Shown here one piece after another: positions 23,670-31,794 of a DNA stretch of 64,000 nt. The position numbers were made by a program, and so were the translations under genes. A model generated the notes under the pieces. That model saw only the letters and a program-made list of their open reading frames with translations, was not told the DNA's origin and did not search any database. Where the stretch lies: assembly GCF_040409795.1 (NCBI RefSeq), contig NZ_CP099571.1:1302001-1366000 (forward strand). Direction: 5' to 3'. Numbering within the stretch: position 1 is the first letter of the stretch; every line of letters starts with the position of its first letter. The DNA is from Polynucleobacter sp. MWH-UH19D. Lineage in GTDB: Bacteria; Pseudomonadota; Gammaproteobacteria; Burkholderiales; Burkholderiaceae.

Positions 23670-25259
23670 ATGCGCATTTCAACAAAAAACTACTCCTTTG
23701 TTCGCAATAAACTTTTAAATAAAGAAGAGATTGCATTTTTAGACGTCAGAGAAGAAGATCCCCATGCACGCGAGCACCCTCTATTCGCTGCTAACGTGCC
23801 ACTGTCTCGCATCGAAGTAGATGCCTATGGAAAGCTTCCTAAAAAGAACGTGCCAATTGTGACACTTGATGATGGCGAAGGCTTTGCCGAATTGGCGGCA
23901 AAACGCTTAGTTCATCTAGGCTTTACAGACGTCTCGGTATTTGAAGGGGGCATTCAGGGCTGGAAAGATGCTGGTGGAGAATTGTTCAAAGATGTAAATG
24001 TGCCCAGCAAATCCTTTGGCGAGCTCGTTGAATCAAAACGACATACGCCTTCACTATCCGCTCAAGAAGTTAAACAATTATTGGACAACAAAGAAGATGT
24101 GGTGGTTGTCGATGTTCGTCGCTTTGATGAATACAACACCATGAGTATTCCTACGGGGATCAGCGTCCCTGGCGCAGAACTAGTTCTCCGTTTACCCGAG
24201 TTAGCTCCTAACCCTAAGACAAAAGTCATCGTCAATTGCGCTGGCAGAACTCGTAGCATCATTGGCACACAGTCATTAATTAATGCAGGCATTCCAAATG
24301 AGGTTAACGCTTTGCGCAATGGCACGATTGGCTGGACACTTGCAGGTCAAGAACTAGACAAAGGTCAAAGTCGTAAATTTAGGGAAGTAAGCGACAGCAC
24401 TACCAATGAAGCAGCCGCCCGCGCCCGCAATGTAGCCGACCGCGCTGGTGTGAAACGAGTCAACCTCAATACTGTCCACGAATGGATGAAGCAAGCCGAT
24501 AGGACAACTTACTTTTTTGACACTCGCACGCCTGAAGAGTTTGAACACAGTCATTTACCCGGCTTTCGGTCTGTACCCGGTGGACAGCTCGTTCAAGAAA
24601 CCGAAATGGTTGCCCCCGTCAGAGGTGCACGCATCGTGCTTGTCGACCCCAGTGGCGGAGGCGTCCGCGCAAATATGCCAGCTTCTTGGTTGGCACAAAT
24701 GGCGTGGGAGGTTTATGTCTTAGACGATATCAAGGCATCCGATCTTACCGAGCAAGGAGTATGGAAAGCACCAATGCCACCGCTACCCAAAGCAGCAACA
24801 GTGGATGCAAATACGCTATCAAAGTGGCTCAAATTGGATAGCAACACGATTGTGGTTGATTTCAGCACCCACGCTAATTACATCAAAGGTCACATTCCGG
24901 GAAGTTGGTATGCATTGCGATCTCAGTTGCAAGACGCCTTAAGTAAATTACCCAAAGTAGATCGCTATGTATTAACAAGTAACCCTAGCGAACTGAGTAT
25001 TTTTGCAGCGCAAGAGTTTGAAACCCTTACCGATGCGGAGGTACTCGTCCTAGAGGGTGGTAATTCCGCCTGGATTAATGCAGGCTTTGAGATGGAAAAA
25101 GGAGCGAGCCACCTCGCATCACCCCCGCTTGATCGCTATAAACGTCCTTATGAGGGAACCAGTGTAGACCCAGCAGCAATGCAAGCATACTTAGACTGGG
25201 AATTTGGCTTGGTAGAACAACTGGGCAAGGACGGAACCCATCACTTCTGGGTCCTTTGA
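23670..25259 (+). CDS. Four-domain rhodanese-like sulfurtransferase
   Basis: A 529-residue protein made of four rhodanese domains (about residues 5-110, 125-235, 265-370 and 380-480) and a conserved-looking tail ending HHFWVL. Only the second domain has an active-site cysteine (Cys190, in NCAGRTRS); at the same place the others read LDDGEGF, DPSGGGV and SNPSELS. I see no other cysteine in the protein, so three domains must be structural or substrate-binding. It transfers sulfane sulfur to a thiophilic acceptor in the cytoplasm. It follows a Bug gene by 45 bases. Proteins of this layout occur near thiol dioxygenases in Burkholderiales, and one is 4 kb upstream here. Confidence 0.9.
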   Translation: MRISTKNYSFVRNKLLNKEEIAFLDVREEDPHAREHPLFAANVPLSRIEVDAYGKLPKKNVPIVTLDDGEGFAELAAKRLVHLGFTDVSVFEGGIQGWKDAGGELFKDVNVPSKSFGELVESKRHTPSLSAQEVKQLLDNKEDVVVVDVRRFDEYNTMSIPTGISVPGAELVLRLPELAPNPKTKVIVNCAGRTRSIIGTQSLINAGIPNEVNALRNGTIGWTLAGQELDKGQSRKFREVSDSTTNEAAARARNVADRAGVKRVNLNTVHEWMKQADRTTYFFDTRTPEEFEHSHLPGFRSVPGGQLVQETEMVAPVRGARIVLVDPSGGGVRANMPASWLAQMAWEVYVLDDIKASDLTEQGVWKAPMPPLPKAATVDANTLSKWLKLDSNTIVVDFSTHANYIKGHIPGSWYALRSQLQDALSKLPKVDRYVLTSNPSELSIFAAQEFETLTDAEVLVLEGGNSAWINAGFEMEKGASHLASPPLDRYKRPYEGTSVDPAAMQAYLDWEFGLVEQLGKDGTHHFWVL

Positions 25260-25299
25260 GTCCTTGCAACCAACTTGGTAATGAGTTGGCAATAGCTAG

Positions 25300-26349
25300 T
25301 TAAGCAATCTTATTGCGCAATACGCCTATCCCGGTGATATTTGTCTCCATAATGTCGCCAGGTTTCAAAAACTCTGGCGGCTTTCTACTAAAACCGACTC
25401 CAGAAGGAGTTCCGGTCGCAATGATATCCCCTGGCAACAAGGTCAAACTGCGAGAAAGCTCCGCAATGACTACAGGGATTTTGAAATACATTTGCTTATA
25501 GCTTGCGTTTTGCTTTTCAACGCCATTTACCCGACAGATAATGCGCGTGTCATCCAAATTAACACCGCCAGCCGTCACAATCCATGGACCCATCGGGCCA
25601 TGTCCATCCAAACTCTTTCCTTTAAACCATTGTCCAGAATGACGCTTTTGCTGCACATCGCGAGCAGTTGTGTCGTTATAGGCTGAATAGCCAAAGACGT
25701 GGTCCATGGCGTTTTCTTCAGAAATATTTTTTCCTTTTTTACCAATCACAACTGCCAGCTCCGCTTCCCAGTCGATCATGGTGGAATAGCTTCCATCATA
25801 AGGAATAGGATCATAAGGGCCATTCATAGTCTGCGTGCCTTTAGTAAATAACACGGGTACCTTGGGATACTCTTTAACCCCTTGATCGGCACGCCTTTCT
25901 TTACCTTCATCAAAATGATCCAAATAGTTCCAACCAACGCAATAAATATTGCTTTGAGGTTTTGGAATGGGTGACAATAAAAGTACCTGATTTACGTTCT
26001 GCGCTTGAGTTCCACGATTTTTAAATAATGCGGCAAGCTCTAAAAGTCCTTTATTGCCAGAACCAGCCAAGGAAATCATTGATGTTGGGTCAAATGAGAG
26101 TTGTAATTTTTGACGACTTGCTTCTGCAGGAATGTCTATCACTAGACCGTCGTTCGTCACCAAACCTAAGCGTGAAGTAGCGCCCATTCGCGGCAGATAA
26201 TTGGCTACCCTAAATCCTGCTTTACCTGTTAAGGGCTCAACCACAACTGGTGGCTGGCTATCTGCAGCAGCCAGAGCATTGGTCATCATCATGCCACTCA
26301 ATGCGGCAGTTGCACTAAGTTTCAGCGCATCTCTACGATTTGTATCCAC
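25300..26349 (-). CDS. Tat-exported fumarylacetoacetate hydrolase family protein
   Basis: A 349-residue FAH-fold protein with an N-terminal twin-arginine signal (NRRDALKLSATAALSG, then AAA before ADSQ). The catalytic domain starts at about 130 with IYCVGWNYLDHFDEG and carries the metal ligands DWEAELAVVIG, YNDTTARDVQ and ATGTPSGVGFSR. Tat export implies folding with its metal in the cytoplasm before transfer to the periplasm, which is uncommon for this family of mostly cytosolic enzymes. It is convergent with the rhodanese gene. Its substrate is unknown; the FAH homologue at 8881 lacks a signal. Confidence 0.85.
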   Translation of the reverse strand: MDTNRRDALKLSATAALSGMMMTNALAAADSQPPVVVEPLTGKAGFRVANYLPRMGATSRLGLVTNDGLVIDIPAEASRQKLQLSFDPTSMISLAGSGNKGLLELAALFKNRGTQAQNVNQVLLLSPIPKPQSNIYCVGWNYLDHFDEGKERRADQGVKEYPKVPVLFTKGTQTMNGPYDPIPYDGSYSTMIDWEAELAVVIGKKGKNISEENAMDHVFGYSAYNDTTARDVQQKRHSGQWFKGKSLDGHGPMGPWIVTAGGVNLDDTRIICRVNGVEKQNASYKQMYFKIPVVIAELSRSLTLLPGDIIATGTPSGVGFSRKPPEFLKPGDIMETNITGIGVLRNKIA

Positions 26350-26481
26350 AGCATCTCCTTCGTTTAGCTTTAATTTTTTATGGTTAACTATTGCGATTCA
26401 TTAAGCCTAAGCTCTGCGGTAAATCTTAATACCAAACTACAGTCTTGGGCATAAAAACTAAAACTTGGCTATTCTTGAGTC

Positions 26482-26799
26482 ATGCCCAATCAGAAACACC
26501 ACTCGATACTGCGCAGCCTAAGTTATACGGCTATGTTACTCAGCTTGATCGCCTGCGAGCGCGAGACCTATACGAGCTGGAACTGTCAATCAAGCAGTGA
26601 AACCAAAATTCCCATGGTGTTAAGAAAGGCACAGATGGAATTTCAGGGTCTAGAACTCAAATATTGTGGCAGCCTTGGAGACCAAAGTTACTTTGACCAA
26701 ACTTGCGCAAAATAAACCGAACAATCCAATACTGTTTTCTCCCCCAAAACTGGCGCACTACTGCGACAAGACAAAGCTTACCAATGTGTCGCCTTATAA
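26482..26799 (+). pseudogene. Small lipoprotein gene interrupted by an in-frame TAA
   Basis: From ATG 26482 the frame encodes a 77-residue protein with a lipoprotein-type signal (LLSLIACE, Cys at residue 25) and ends at TAA 26713-26715. The same frame stays open for another 27 codons, to TAA 26797-26799, and reads like the natural continuation (TEQSNTVFSPKTGALL, ending YQCVAL). The intact protein would be about 105 residues with cysteines in NCQ, YCG, TCA and QCV. One base change would restore it. I do not recognise the family. It is either a recent nonsense mutant, a truncated but still secreted protein, or a sequencing error. Confidence 0.55.
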
Positions 26800-26812
26800 A
26801 CCTTATCACTGA

Positions 26813-27049
26813 CTTTCATGGACGGCTCACAATAAAGTCAATCCCAAAAAATTACTGCTTAGCAAATGGACCGCAGCTCAACCAATTGCCAAGCAAAAGC
26901 ATTTTTTAGTAACTAAGGTCATTACACCAGAGGATCCTAAAGAGAAGATTGAGTTCGTAGAAATCGAAGCAATCTATAGTAAAAAAGTTCGTCAAATTGC
27001 ATGGCGCGAACTTATGAACAGCGAAGAATGGTCACAAGGGTGGAAATAA
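26813..27049 (+). pseudogene. TIGR02450-family Trp-rich protein without a usable start codon
   Basis: After an in-frame TGA at 26810 the frame is open to TAA 27047-27049 and reads NPKKLLLSKWTA, KHFLVTKVI, VEIEAIYSKKV, IAWRELMNSEEWSQGWK, which matches the small Trp-rich TIGR02450 family along its whole length of about 70 residues. No ATG, GTG or TTG occurs in frame before the conserved NPKK, nor until near the end. The ATG at 26818 is out of frame and gives only a 5-codon peptide. So the start has been lost or a rare start is used. The preceding lipoprotein gene is also broken, which supports local decay. Confidence 0.6.
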
Positions 27050-27051
27050 AA

Positions 27052-27087
27052 AAACCGCCTTAATACCAATGGCAATTAAGGCGGTTT
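27052..27087 (-). terminator. Intrinsic terminator for the phasin-like gene
   Basis: AAACCGCCTTAAT (27052-27064) pairs perfectly over 13 bases with ATTAAGGCGGTTT (27075-27087). On the minus strand the hairpin is followed by a seven-T run. It lies 34 bases past the phasin-like stop and also just after the Trp-rich gene on the other strand. Confidence 0.88.
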
Positions 27088-27120
27088 AGCTTGCAAGAAA
27101 TAGTCTAATTACTTAATGCC

Positions 27121-27651
27121 TTACTCATCGCCCTTTTTCTTGCTGCCAGCAGGTCTCTTGACCATACCTTCAATATTTTTTTCTGCTGCATCAGCCACTT
27201 CATTCACAATGCGGCGACCTTCTTTAAACATCTTTTGACCTGCTGCCGACATCTCATTTACTACTTTAGATAACTTATCAGCATGAACTGGCACCTTGCT
27301 CTCGGCATCCTCCAGCCAAGTTACTAGGGAGCTACGAACTTTTTCAAGATGTTTCTCTGTTTCATCCGCAGCGCCCTCCCCCAAATCCTTCAAAACAGCT
27401 TTCACCTTTTTTTGATAAGCGGCTGCGCGTTTAGCCGCCTCTTTAGCGGCCTCTTCTTGCAAACTTTTGAGTTTAGCTAGGTCATTTTTTGCTGCTGACT
27501 TTGCGCTATCTAAGGCATTTTTCATACCCCATTCAATTTCAGCCATATGGTGATCGCTGAGTTTCTTGGCCGCCTCTAATAGAGTATGGGAATAATCAAA
27601 TAATTCTTTGGCTTTTTCACGTTGCCATTTTTGTAAATCTTTTGCATCCAT
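27121..27651 (-). CDS. Phasin-like helical protein
   Basis: A 176-residue, almost fully helical cytosolic protein with amphipathic heptads (KWQREKAKELFDYSHTLLEAAKKL at the start, EEAAKEAAKRAAAYQKKVKAVL in the middle) and a Lys-rich tail. This pattern is like phasins, which coat polyhydroxyalkanoate granules, but also like other apolipoprotein-like helical proteins, so the name is tentative. ATG 27651 is chosen because GGAG lies 6 bases before it. A 3-hydroxybutyrate dehydrogenase at 49026 shows that the cell handles hydroxybutyrate. Confidence 0.55.
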   Translation of the reverse strand: MDAKDLQKWQREKAKELFDYSHTLLEAAKKLSDHHMAEIEWGMKNALDSAKSAAKNDLAKLKSLQEEAAKEAAKRAAAYQKKVKAVLKDLGEGAADETEKHLEKVRSSLVTWLEDAESKVPVHADKLSKVVNEMSAAGQKMFKEGRRIVNEVADAAEKNIEGMVKRPAGSKKKGDE

Positions 27652-27774
27652 GTTGAACTCCAATCATCCTGTGGTTAAGGGGTTTATGACAGCTTACCTA
27701 TCCACTCTATACCGAAATGGACAGGCTGCCAATGCCTTCAATATCCCACAAATTTAAGGCATTAAAATGACGTT

Positions 27775-28164
27775 ATGACTGCAAGAAAAAGCATTTACGA
27801 AACCATTGGGGGTGTCGACAAAATAGATGAATTAGTCGACCGGTTCTACGATTTAATGGCCTTAGAGCCCCAGTTTCAAGGAATTCGGTCCATGCACCCC
27901 CAGGATTTATCCACCTCGAGAGAAAAGTTAAAGTTTTTCCTAACTGGGTGGATGGGCGGCCCTGATATCTACTCACCCAAGTATGGACACCCCATGCTGC
28001 GCGCTAGGCATTTACCTTTCAAGATTGGCGTTCATGAGCGCGACCAATGGCTTGCTTGCATGTATCGCGCAATGGAAGATTGTGGCATTGAAGGCAATAT
28101 TGCAAAACAACTAGAAGAGTCATTCTTCAACACTGCAAATTGGATGCGCAATCAAGCACCCTAA
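27775..28164 (+). CDS. Truncated haemoglobin, group II
   Basis: A 129-residue globin of the 2-on-2 fold. The proximal His is in FKIGVHERDQW and the following Trp is the group II signature at G8; the start SIYETIGGVDKIDELVDRFYDLM and GWMGGPDIYSPKYGHPMLRARH are also typical. Such proteins bind O2 or NO and may detoxify NO or serve redox roles. Its stop overlaps that of the convergent Bug gene by two bases. Confidence 0.92.
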   Translation: MTARKSIYETIGGVDKIDELVDRFYDLMALEPQFQGIRSMHPQDLSTSREKLKFFLTGWMGGPDIYSPKYGHPMLRARHLPFKIGVHERDQWLACMYRAMEDCGIEGNIAKQLEESFFNTANWMRNQAP

Positions 28165-29156
28165 TCTAACTTTGCTCCTGCCTGCTTGACTGCTCTAGCC
28201 CACTTTGGCATTTCAGCAGCAAGATACTTGGTAAATTGCTCGGGATTTAAATAAGCTGGATCAGCACCTTGATCAATCATTCGCTTCTGTATCTCAGGGG
28301 ATTCTAAAGTTTCTTTAAATGCATGACTTAACTGGCTTGCCACTTCTGGTGGCGTTCCTTTAGGAGCAAGGATTCCATAAAACCCGACAACTTCCAGATT
28401 GGCTACGCCGGTTTCAGCTACTGTTGGCGTATTAGGTAGCGCGGCATTCCGTTTGGCACTGGTCACCGCCAACGCTTTTACCTTACCTTGTTTTGCATAG
28501 ATTGCTGCCTGAGGAACAGACTCCGCCATAAATTGCACATGCCCTGCAATTAAATCTGTAAATGCGGGCGCACTTCCTTTAAATGGAATATGCACCATGA
28601 AAATACCAGTTTCATTTTTTAACATCTCAGGGACAAGATGTGAAATACCGCCATTACCTGCAGAGCCATAATTCAATTTACCTGGATTAGCTTTTGCATA
28701 GGCAACAAATTCTTTTAAACTACTTACAGGAACATCCTTATTAACAATTAGCGCCAATGGTTGCTGGGCCGTTCTCGCAATCGGCTGAAAATCCTTTAAT
28801 GTTTCATAGGGTGATTTTGAATAGATTGCTGGATTAATTACCATGGTCCCTGTATTGGCCAGCAACACGGTATATCCATCTGCAGGAGCTTGCATTACAT
28901 ACTGAGCACCTACTGCGCCACCTGCACCAGCCTTGTAATCTACGATGACTGGCTGACCCAAAATAGATTGCAGCTTGTCAATCAATAAACGAATATGTGC
29001 ATCTAATGGCCCACCCGCAGGAAAACCAATAATGATCTTGATAGGTTTTTCGGGATATGCAGCGTGCACCCCATAGAATGGAATAGAGAGGCTAGTTACT
29101 AAAAACAATGTCCTGATAATTTGTATGGGCTTAAGCAACATAAAAGTAATCTGCAT
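28161..29156 (-). CDS. Bug-family tricarboxylate-type substrate-binding protein (third of four)
   Basis: A 331-residue Bug protein with a signal peptide ending near VHAAY, the motif GFPAGGPLDAHIRLL, DYKAGAGGAVGAQYV and the C-terminal KQAGAKLD. Starts at ATG 29156 or ATG 29141 are both possible; neither has a clear ribosome site. It is divergent from terC with little space, and its stop overlaps that of the globin gene. No membrane partners are nearby. Confidence 0.9.
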   Translation of the reverse strand: MQITFMLLKPIQIIRTLFLVTSLSIPFYGVHAAYPEKPIKIIIGFPAGGPLDAHIRLLIDKLQSILGQPVIVDYKAGAGGAVGAQYVMQAPADGYTVLLANTGTMVINPAIYSKSPYETLKDFQPIARTAQQPLALIVNKDVPVSSLKEFVAYAKANPGKLNYGSAGNGGISHLVPEMLKNETGIFMVHIPFKGSAPAFTDLIAGHVQFMAESVPQAAIYAKQGKVKALAVTSAKRNAALPNTPTVAETGVANLEVVGFYGILAPKGTPPEVASQLSHAFKETLESPEIQKRMIDQGADPAYLNPEQFTKYLAAEMPKWARAVKQAGAKLD

Positions 29157-29210
29157 TCAGTTAAGTTAGATACACTTCATCTTAATGCGACTTATGAAAA
29201 ATCAAAAATA

Positions 29211-29969
29211 ATGGAAAACGCCTTGCAACTATTGAGTGACCCCAATGCTTGGGTAGCATTTTTAACGCTTTCCGCGCTAGAAATTGTATTGGGCATAGAC
29301 AATATTATTTTCATTAGCGTTATTGCCAATCGCCTGCCAATTGAAATTCGGGAAAAAGTTCGTCGTTTTGGTCTACTTTTCGCCCTCGCAACTCGAGTCC
29401 TATTGCTACTCAGCTTGTCGTGGGTCATGAGCTTAACCGAACCGCTCATTACCATTTCAGAAAATCCAATTAGCGGAAGAGACCTGATCTTATTATTAGG
29501 CGGCTTCTTCCTCATTTGGAAAGCCTCTAAAGAAATCTATACCGAAGTAGAAGTTGGAGATCACGGCCTAGATGACATCACTGGAAATACGGACAATACA
29601 AACAAATCACTGTTCAGTTTATTTGTGGGCTCTATCGTACAAATTGGCTTGCTCGATATTATCTTTTCATTAGACAGTGTGATTACTGCTGTGGGCATGG
29701 TGGATCAAATTAGCATCATGATTACTGCGGTGATTTTCTCCATTGTCATTATGCTCATCGCAGCCAAACCAATTGGAGACTTTGTACATCGCCATCCTTC
29801 AATTAAAGTTTTAGCTTTATCGTTTTTAACGATAGTTGGAGTGGTGCTCATAGCTGAGGGCATGGGCATGCACATTCCTAAAGGCTATGTTTATGTAGCA
29901 ATGGGCTTTTCACTAGCGGTCGAGCTTCTCAATATTCGCTCAAGAGAAAAGAAAAAACGTAAAGCATGA
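29211..29969 (+). CDS. TerC family integral membrane protein
   Basis: A 252-residue protein with about seven helices. Family signatures are ALEIVLGIDNIIFISV (about residues 20-35), GGFFLIWKASKEIY and IIFSLDSVITAVGMV, where acidic residues lie inside helices 1 and 5. TerC-type proteins are linked to tellurite resistance and to metal (Mn/Ca) homeostasis at the translocon; this one most likely exports or handles Mn. ATG 29211 is chosen since residues before it are not hydrophobic or conserved. It is a single gene, convergent with the flavoprotein at 29995. Confidence 0.88.
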   Translation: MENALQLLSDPNAWVAFLTLSALEIVLGIDNIIFISVIANRLPIEIREKVRRFGLLFALATRVLLLLSLSWVMSLTEPLITISENPISGRDLILLLGGFFLIWKASKEIYTEVEVGDHGLDDITGNTDNTNKSLFSLFVGSIVQIGLLDIIFSLDSVITAVGMVDQISIMITAVIFSIVIMLIAAKPIGDFVHRHPSIKVLALSFLTIVGVVLIAEGMGMHIPKGYVYVAMGFSLAVELLNIRSREKKKRKA

Positions 29970-29994
29970 ACGTAAACGCTTTTTGAGAAAGTCT

Positions 29995-31212
29995 CTAAAG
30001 GGCTTTTGCGCAAGCATGGCCGCTAGCCCATGCCCACTGAAAATTGTGGCCGCCTAAATGACCAGTCACGTCAACACATTCGCCAATAAAATATAAGCCT
30101 TGATGCTTGCGCGACATCATGGTCTGACTATCTAAGTCTTTAGTACTGACGCCGCCCAACATTACCTCAGCCTTTTTCCAGCCCAAAGTGCCAGCTGGCT
30201 TTATTGACCAATCCGTTAAAAGATTCTTTAGTGCTTGACGATCCTTTTTGGATACTTCGGCCCACTTTCGCCCCATTAATCCACATTGCTCTGCAAAAGC
30301 TTTTGCAAGGCGCTGTGGCATTAGAGAAGCTAGCATAGTTTCCGTCAACTTCAAGCGCTGATCATGATCACCAAATAAGTCATCACAACGAATCGCTCCT
30401 GACTGATCAGAATTTGCAAGCCAATCAATTCGTATTGGCTCACCTTCAATCCAATAGCTACTTGCCTGCAAAATAGCAGGCCCTGAAAGTCCTTTATGGG
30501 TAATCAAGACATCTTCATGAAAACGACAACCACCATAGCGAATGCCTTTGAGCCCAGACTCAATACCGATGGAAACACTTAATCCGGCTAACTCTTGAAG
30601 ATAGTCAAATGCATCTGCAGTAAACGATAGCGGTACTAATGCAGGTCGAGGCTCAACCACAGCCAATTCAAATTGTTTTGCAATGTCTAATGAATAGGCA
30701 CTTGCTCCAATAGCAGGCACAGGCAATCCACCTGTTGCCATCACTAACGATTGAGCTTGCTCCATACCAGCACTGGTTTGTACTAACCAACCATTAGCCT
30801 CTTGAACAATCGACTTTACAGTTACCGGATGGCGGATGGTGACGTTACCGCGTGCACACTCGGCCATTAGCATTTCTACAATCTGCATTGCCGAATCATC
30901 ACAAAAAAGTTGTCCTTGATGTTTCTCGTGATAAGCAATTCGATATGAGTGAACCAGCTTAATGAATTCTGTAGCTGGATATCTGGCTAAAGCACTTTTA
31001 ACAAAATGAGGATTAAGCGATAAAAAATTCGCTGGGCCACTATGTAAATTCGTGAAATTACACCGACCGCCGCCACTAATACGAATCTTTTCACCCAGCG
31101 TAGAGGCGTGATCTAAAACTAAGACCTTTTTACCAAGTTGACCAGATACACCCGCACAAAACAAGCCTGCAGCCCCACCGCCAACGATGATGGCATCCCA
31201 TGCCTTACGCAT
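29995..31212 (-). CDS. HI0933/BaiN-like NAD(P)/FAD-dependent oxidoreductase
   Basis: A 405-residue flavoprotein. It has the dinucleotide motif IIVGGGAAGLFCA, the family-specific LGEKIRISGGGRCNFTN (about residues 40-56), VMATGGLPVPAIG and the C-terminal GGHNFQWAWASG. Members are related to aminoacetone oxidase and to BaiN bile-acid reductase, but in most bacteria the substrate is unknown. It starts from ATG 31212, 11 bases after the ion-channel-like gene on the same strand. Confidence 0.9.
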   Translation of the reverse strand: MRKAWDAIIVGGGAAGLFCAGVSGQLGKKVLVLDHASTLGEKIRISGGGRCNFTNLHSGPANFLSLNPHFVKSALARYPATEFIKLVHSYRIAYHEKHQGQLFCDDSAMQIVEMLMAECARGNVTIRHPVTVKSIVQEANGWLVQTSAGMEQAQSLVMATGGLPVPAIGASAYSLDIAKQFELAVVEPRPALVPLSFTADAFDYLQELAGLSVSIGIESGLKGIRYGGCRFHEDVLITHKGLSGPAILQASSYWIEGEPIRIDWLANSDQSGAIRCDDLFGDHDQRLKLTETMLASLMPQRLAKAFAEQCGLMGRKWAEVSKKDRQALKNLLTDWSIKPAGTLGWKKAEVMLGGVSTKDLDSQTMMSRKHQGLYFIGECVDVTGHLGGHNFQWAWASGHACAKAL

Positions 31213-31223
31213 CAGGGCATGCC

Positions 31224-31736
31224 CTACTCAATGCGGTCAATGATCTCAGGGGAAACATTGAGTTTTTTCATGTGCAGTCTTGTGTATGCCTGGCGAAAAT
31301 TTCTGGTCATCGAAATCATGACTGATGCAGTCCAGGCAAAAGAAAACATGCCGGAGAAAGCAATAATCACCGCCAACATTTTCCAACCATTTGGCAAGAT
31401 GTCTTCCATAAACCCCATAGCGGTATAAGTGCTGCCACTAAACAAAATACTTTGACCTAACTCTGGCAATAACTTGAAGCCATAAAGTGCAAAGCCCCAA
31501 AGCAGAATCTCTGCGATGTGCGTTAAAAATAAATAAAACACGCTGATGTAAAAACAAAGTCCAACCTCAGAATAACGCTTATCGGCAAGATAAATTAATG
31601 TTTTTACTTCATATCGTTTTGCAATCTGCAGCAATAGTGCCCCATGAAATACCATAATCACCAAAAGCATCACTCCACCTAAGAGGTATCCAGGCAGATC
31701 CATAGCGGTAGCAATGCTTGTATGAGTGGGATTCAT
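31224..31736 (-). CDS. Ion channel-like small membrane protein
   Basis: A 170-residue protein with about four hydrophobic helices. The segment ILFSGSTYTAMGFMEDI (about residues 96-112) followed by a final helix resembles the pore loop of two-helix potassium channels (Ion_trans_2), but the selectivity filter reads STYTAMGF in place of the TxGYG pattern, so K+ selectivity is doubtful. It lies 11 bases upstream of the HI0933-type flavoprotein on the same strand. Function is not established. Confidence 0.55.
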   Translation of the reverse strand: MNPTHTSIATAMDLPGYLLGGVMLLVIMVFHGALLLQIAKRYEVKTLIYLADKRYSEVGLCFYISVFYLFLTHIAEILLWGFALYGFKLLPELGQSILFSGSTYTAMGFMEDILPNGWKMLAVIIAFSGMFSFAWTASVMISMTRNFRQAYTRLHMKKLNVSPEIIDRIE

Positions 31737-31794
31737 AATGAGATAAAAAGTATTTTTAGTATTTTACCGAGCTGAGGGCATTAAATTGGACCGC

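Noticed and set aside
26810-26812. In-frame TGA before the Trp-rich gene as a selenocysteine codon, given selD in the window
   Set aside because: No downstream hairpin fits a bacterial SECIS element, the codon lies in a degraded region, and the family has no selenoprotein.
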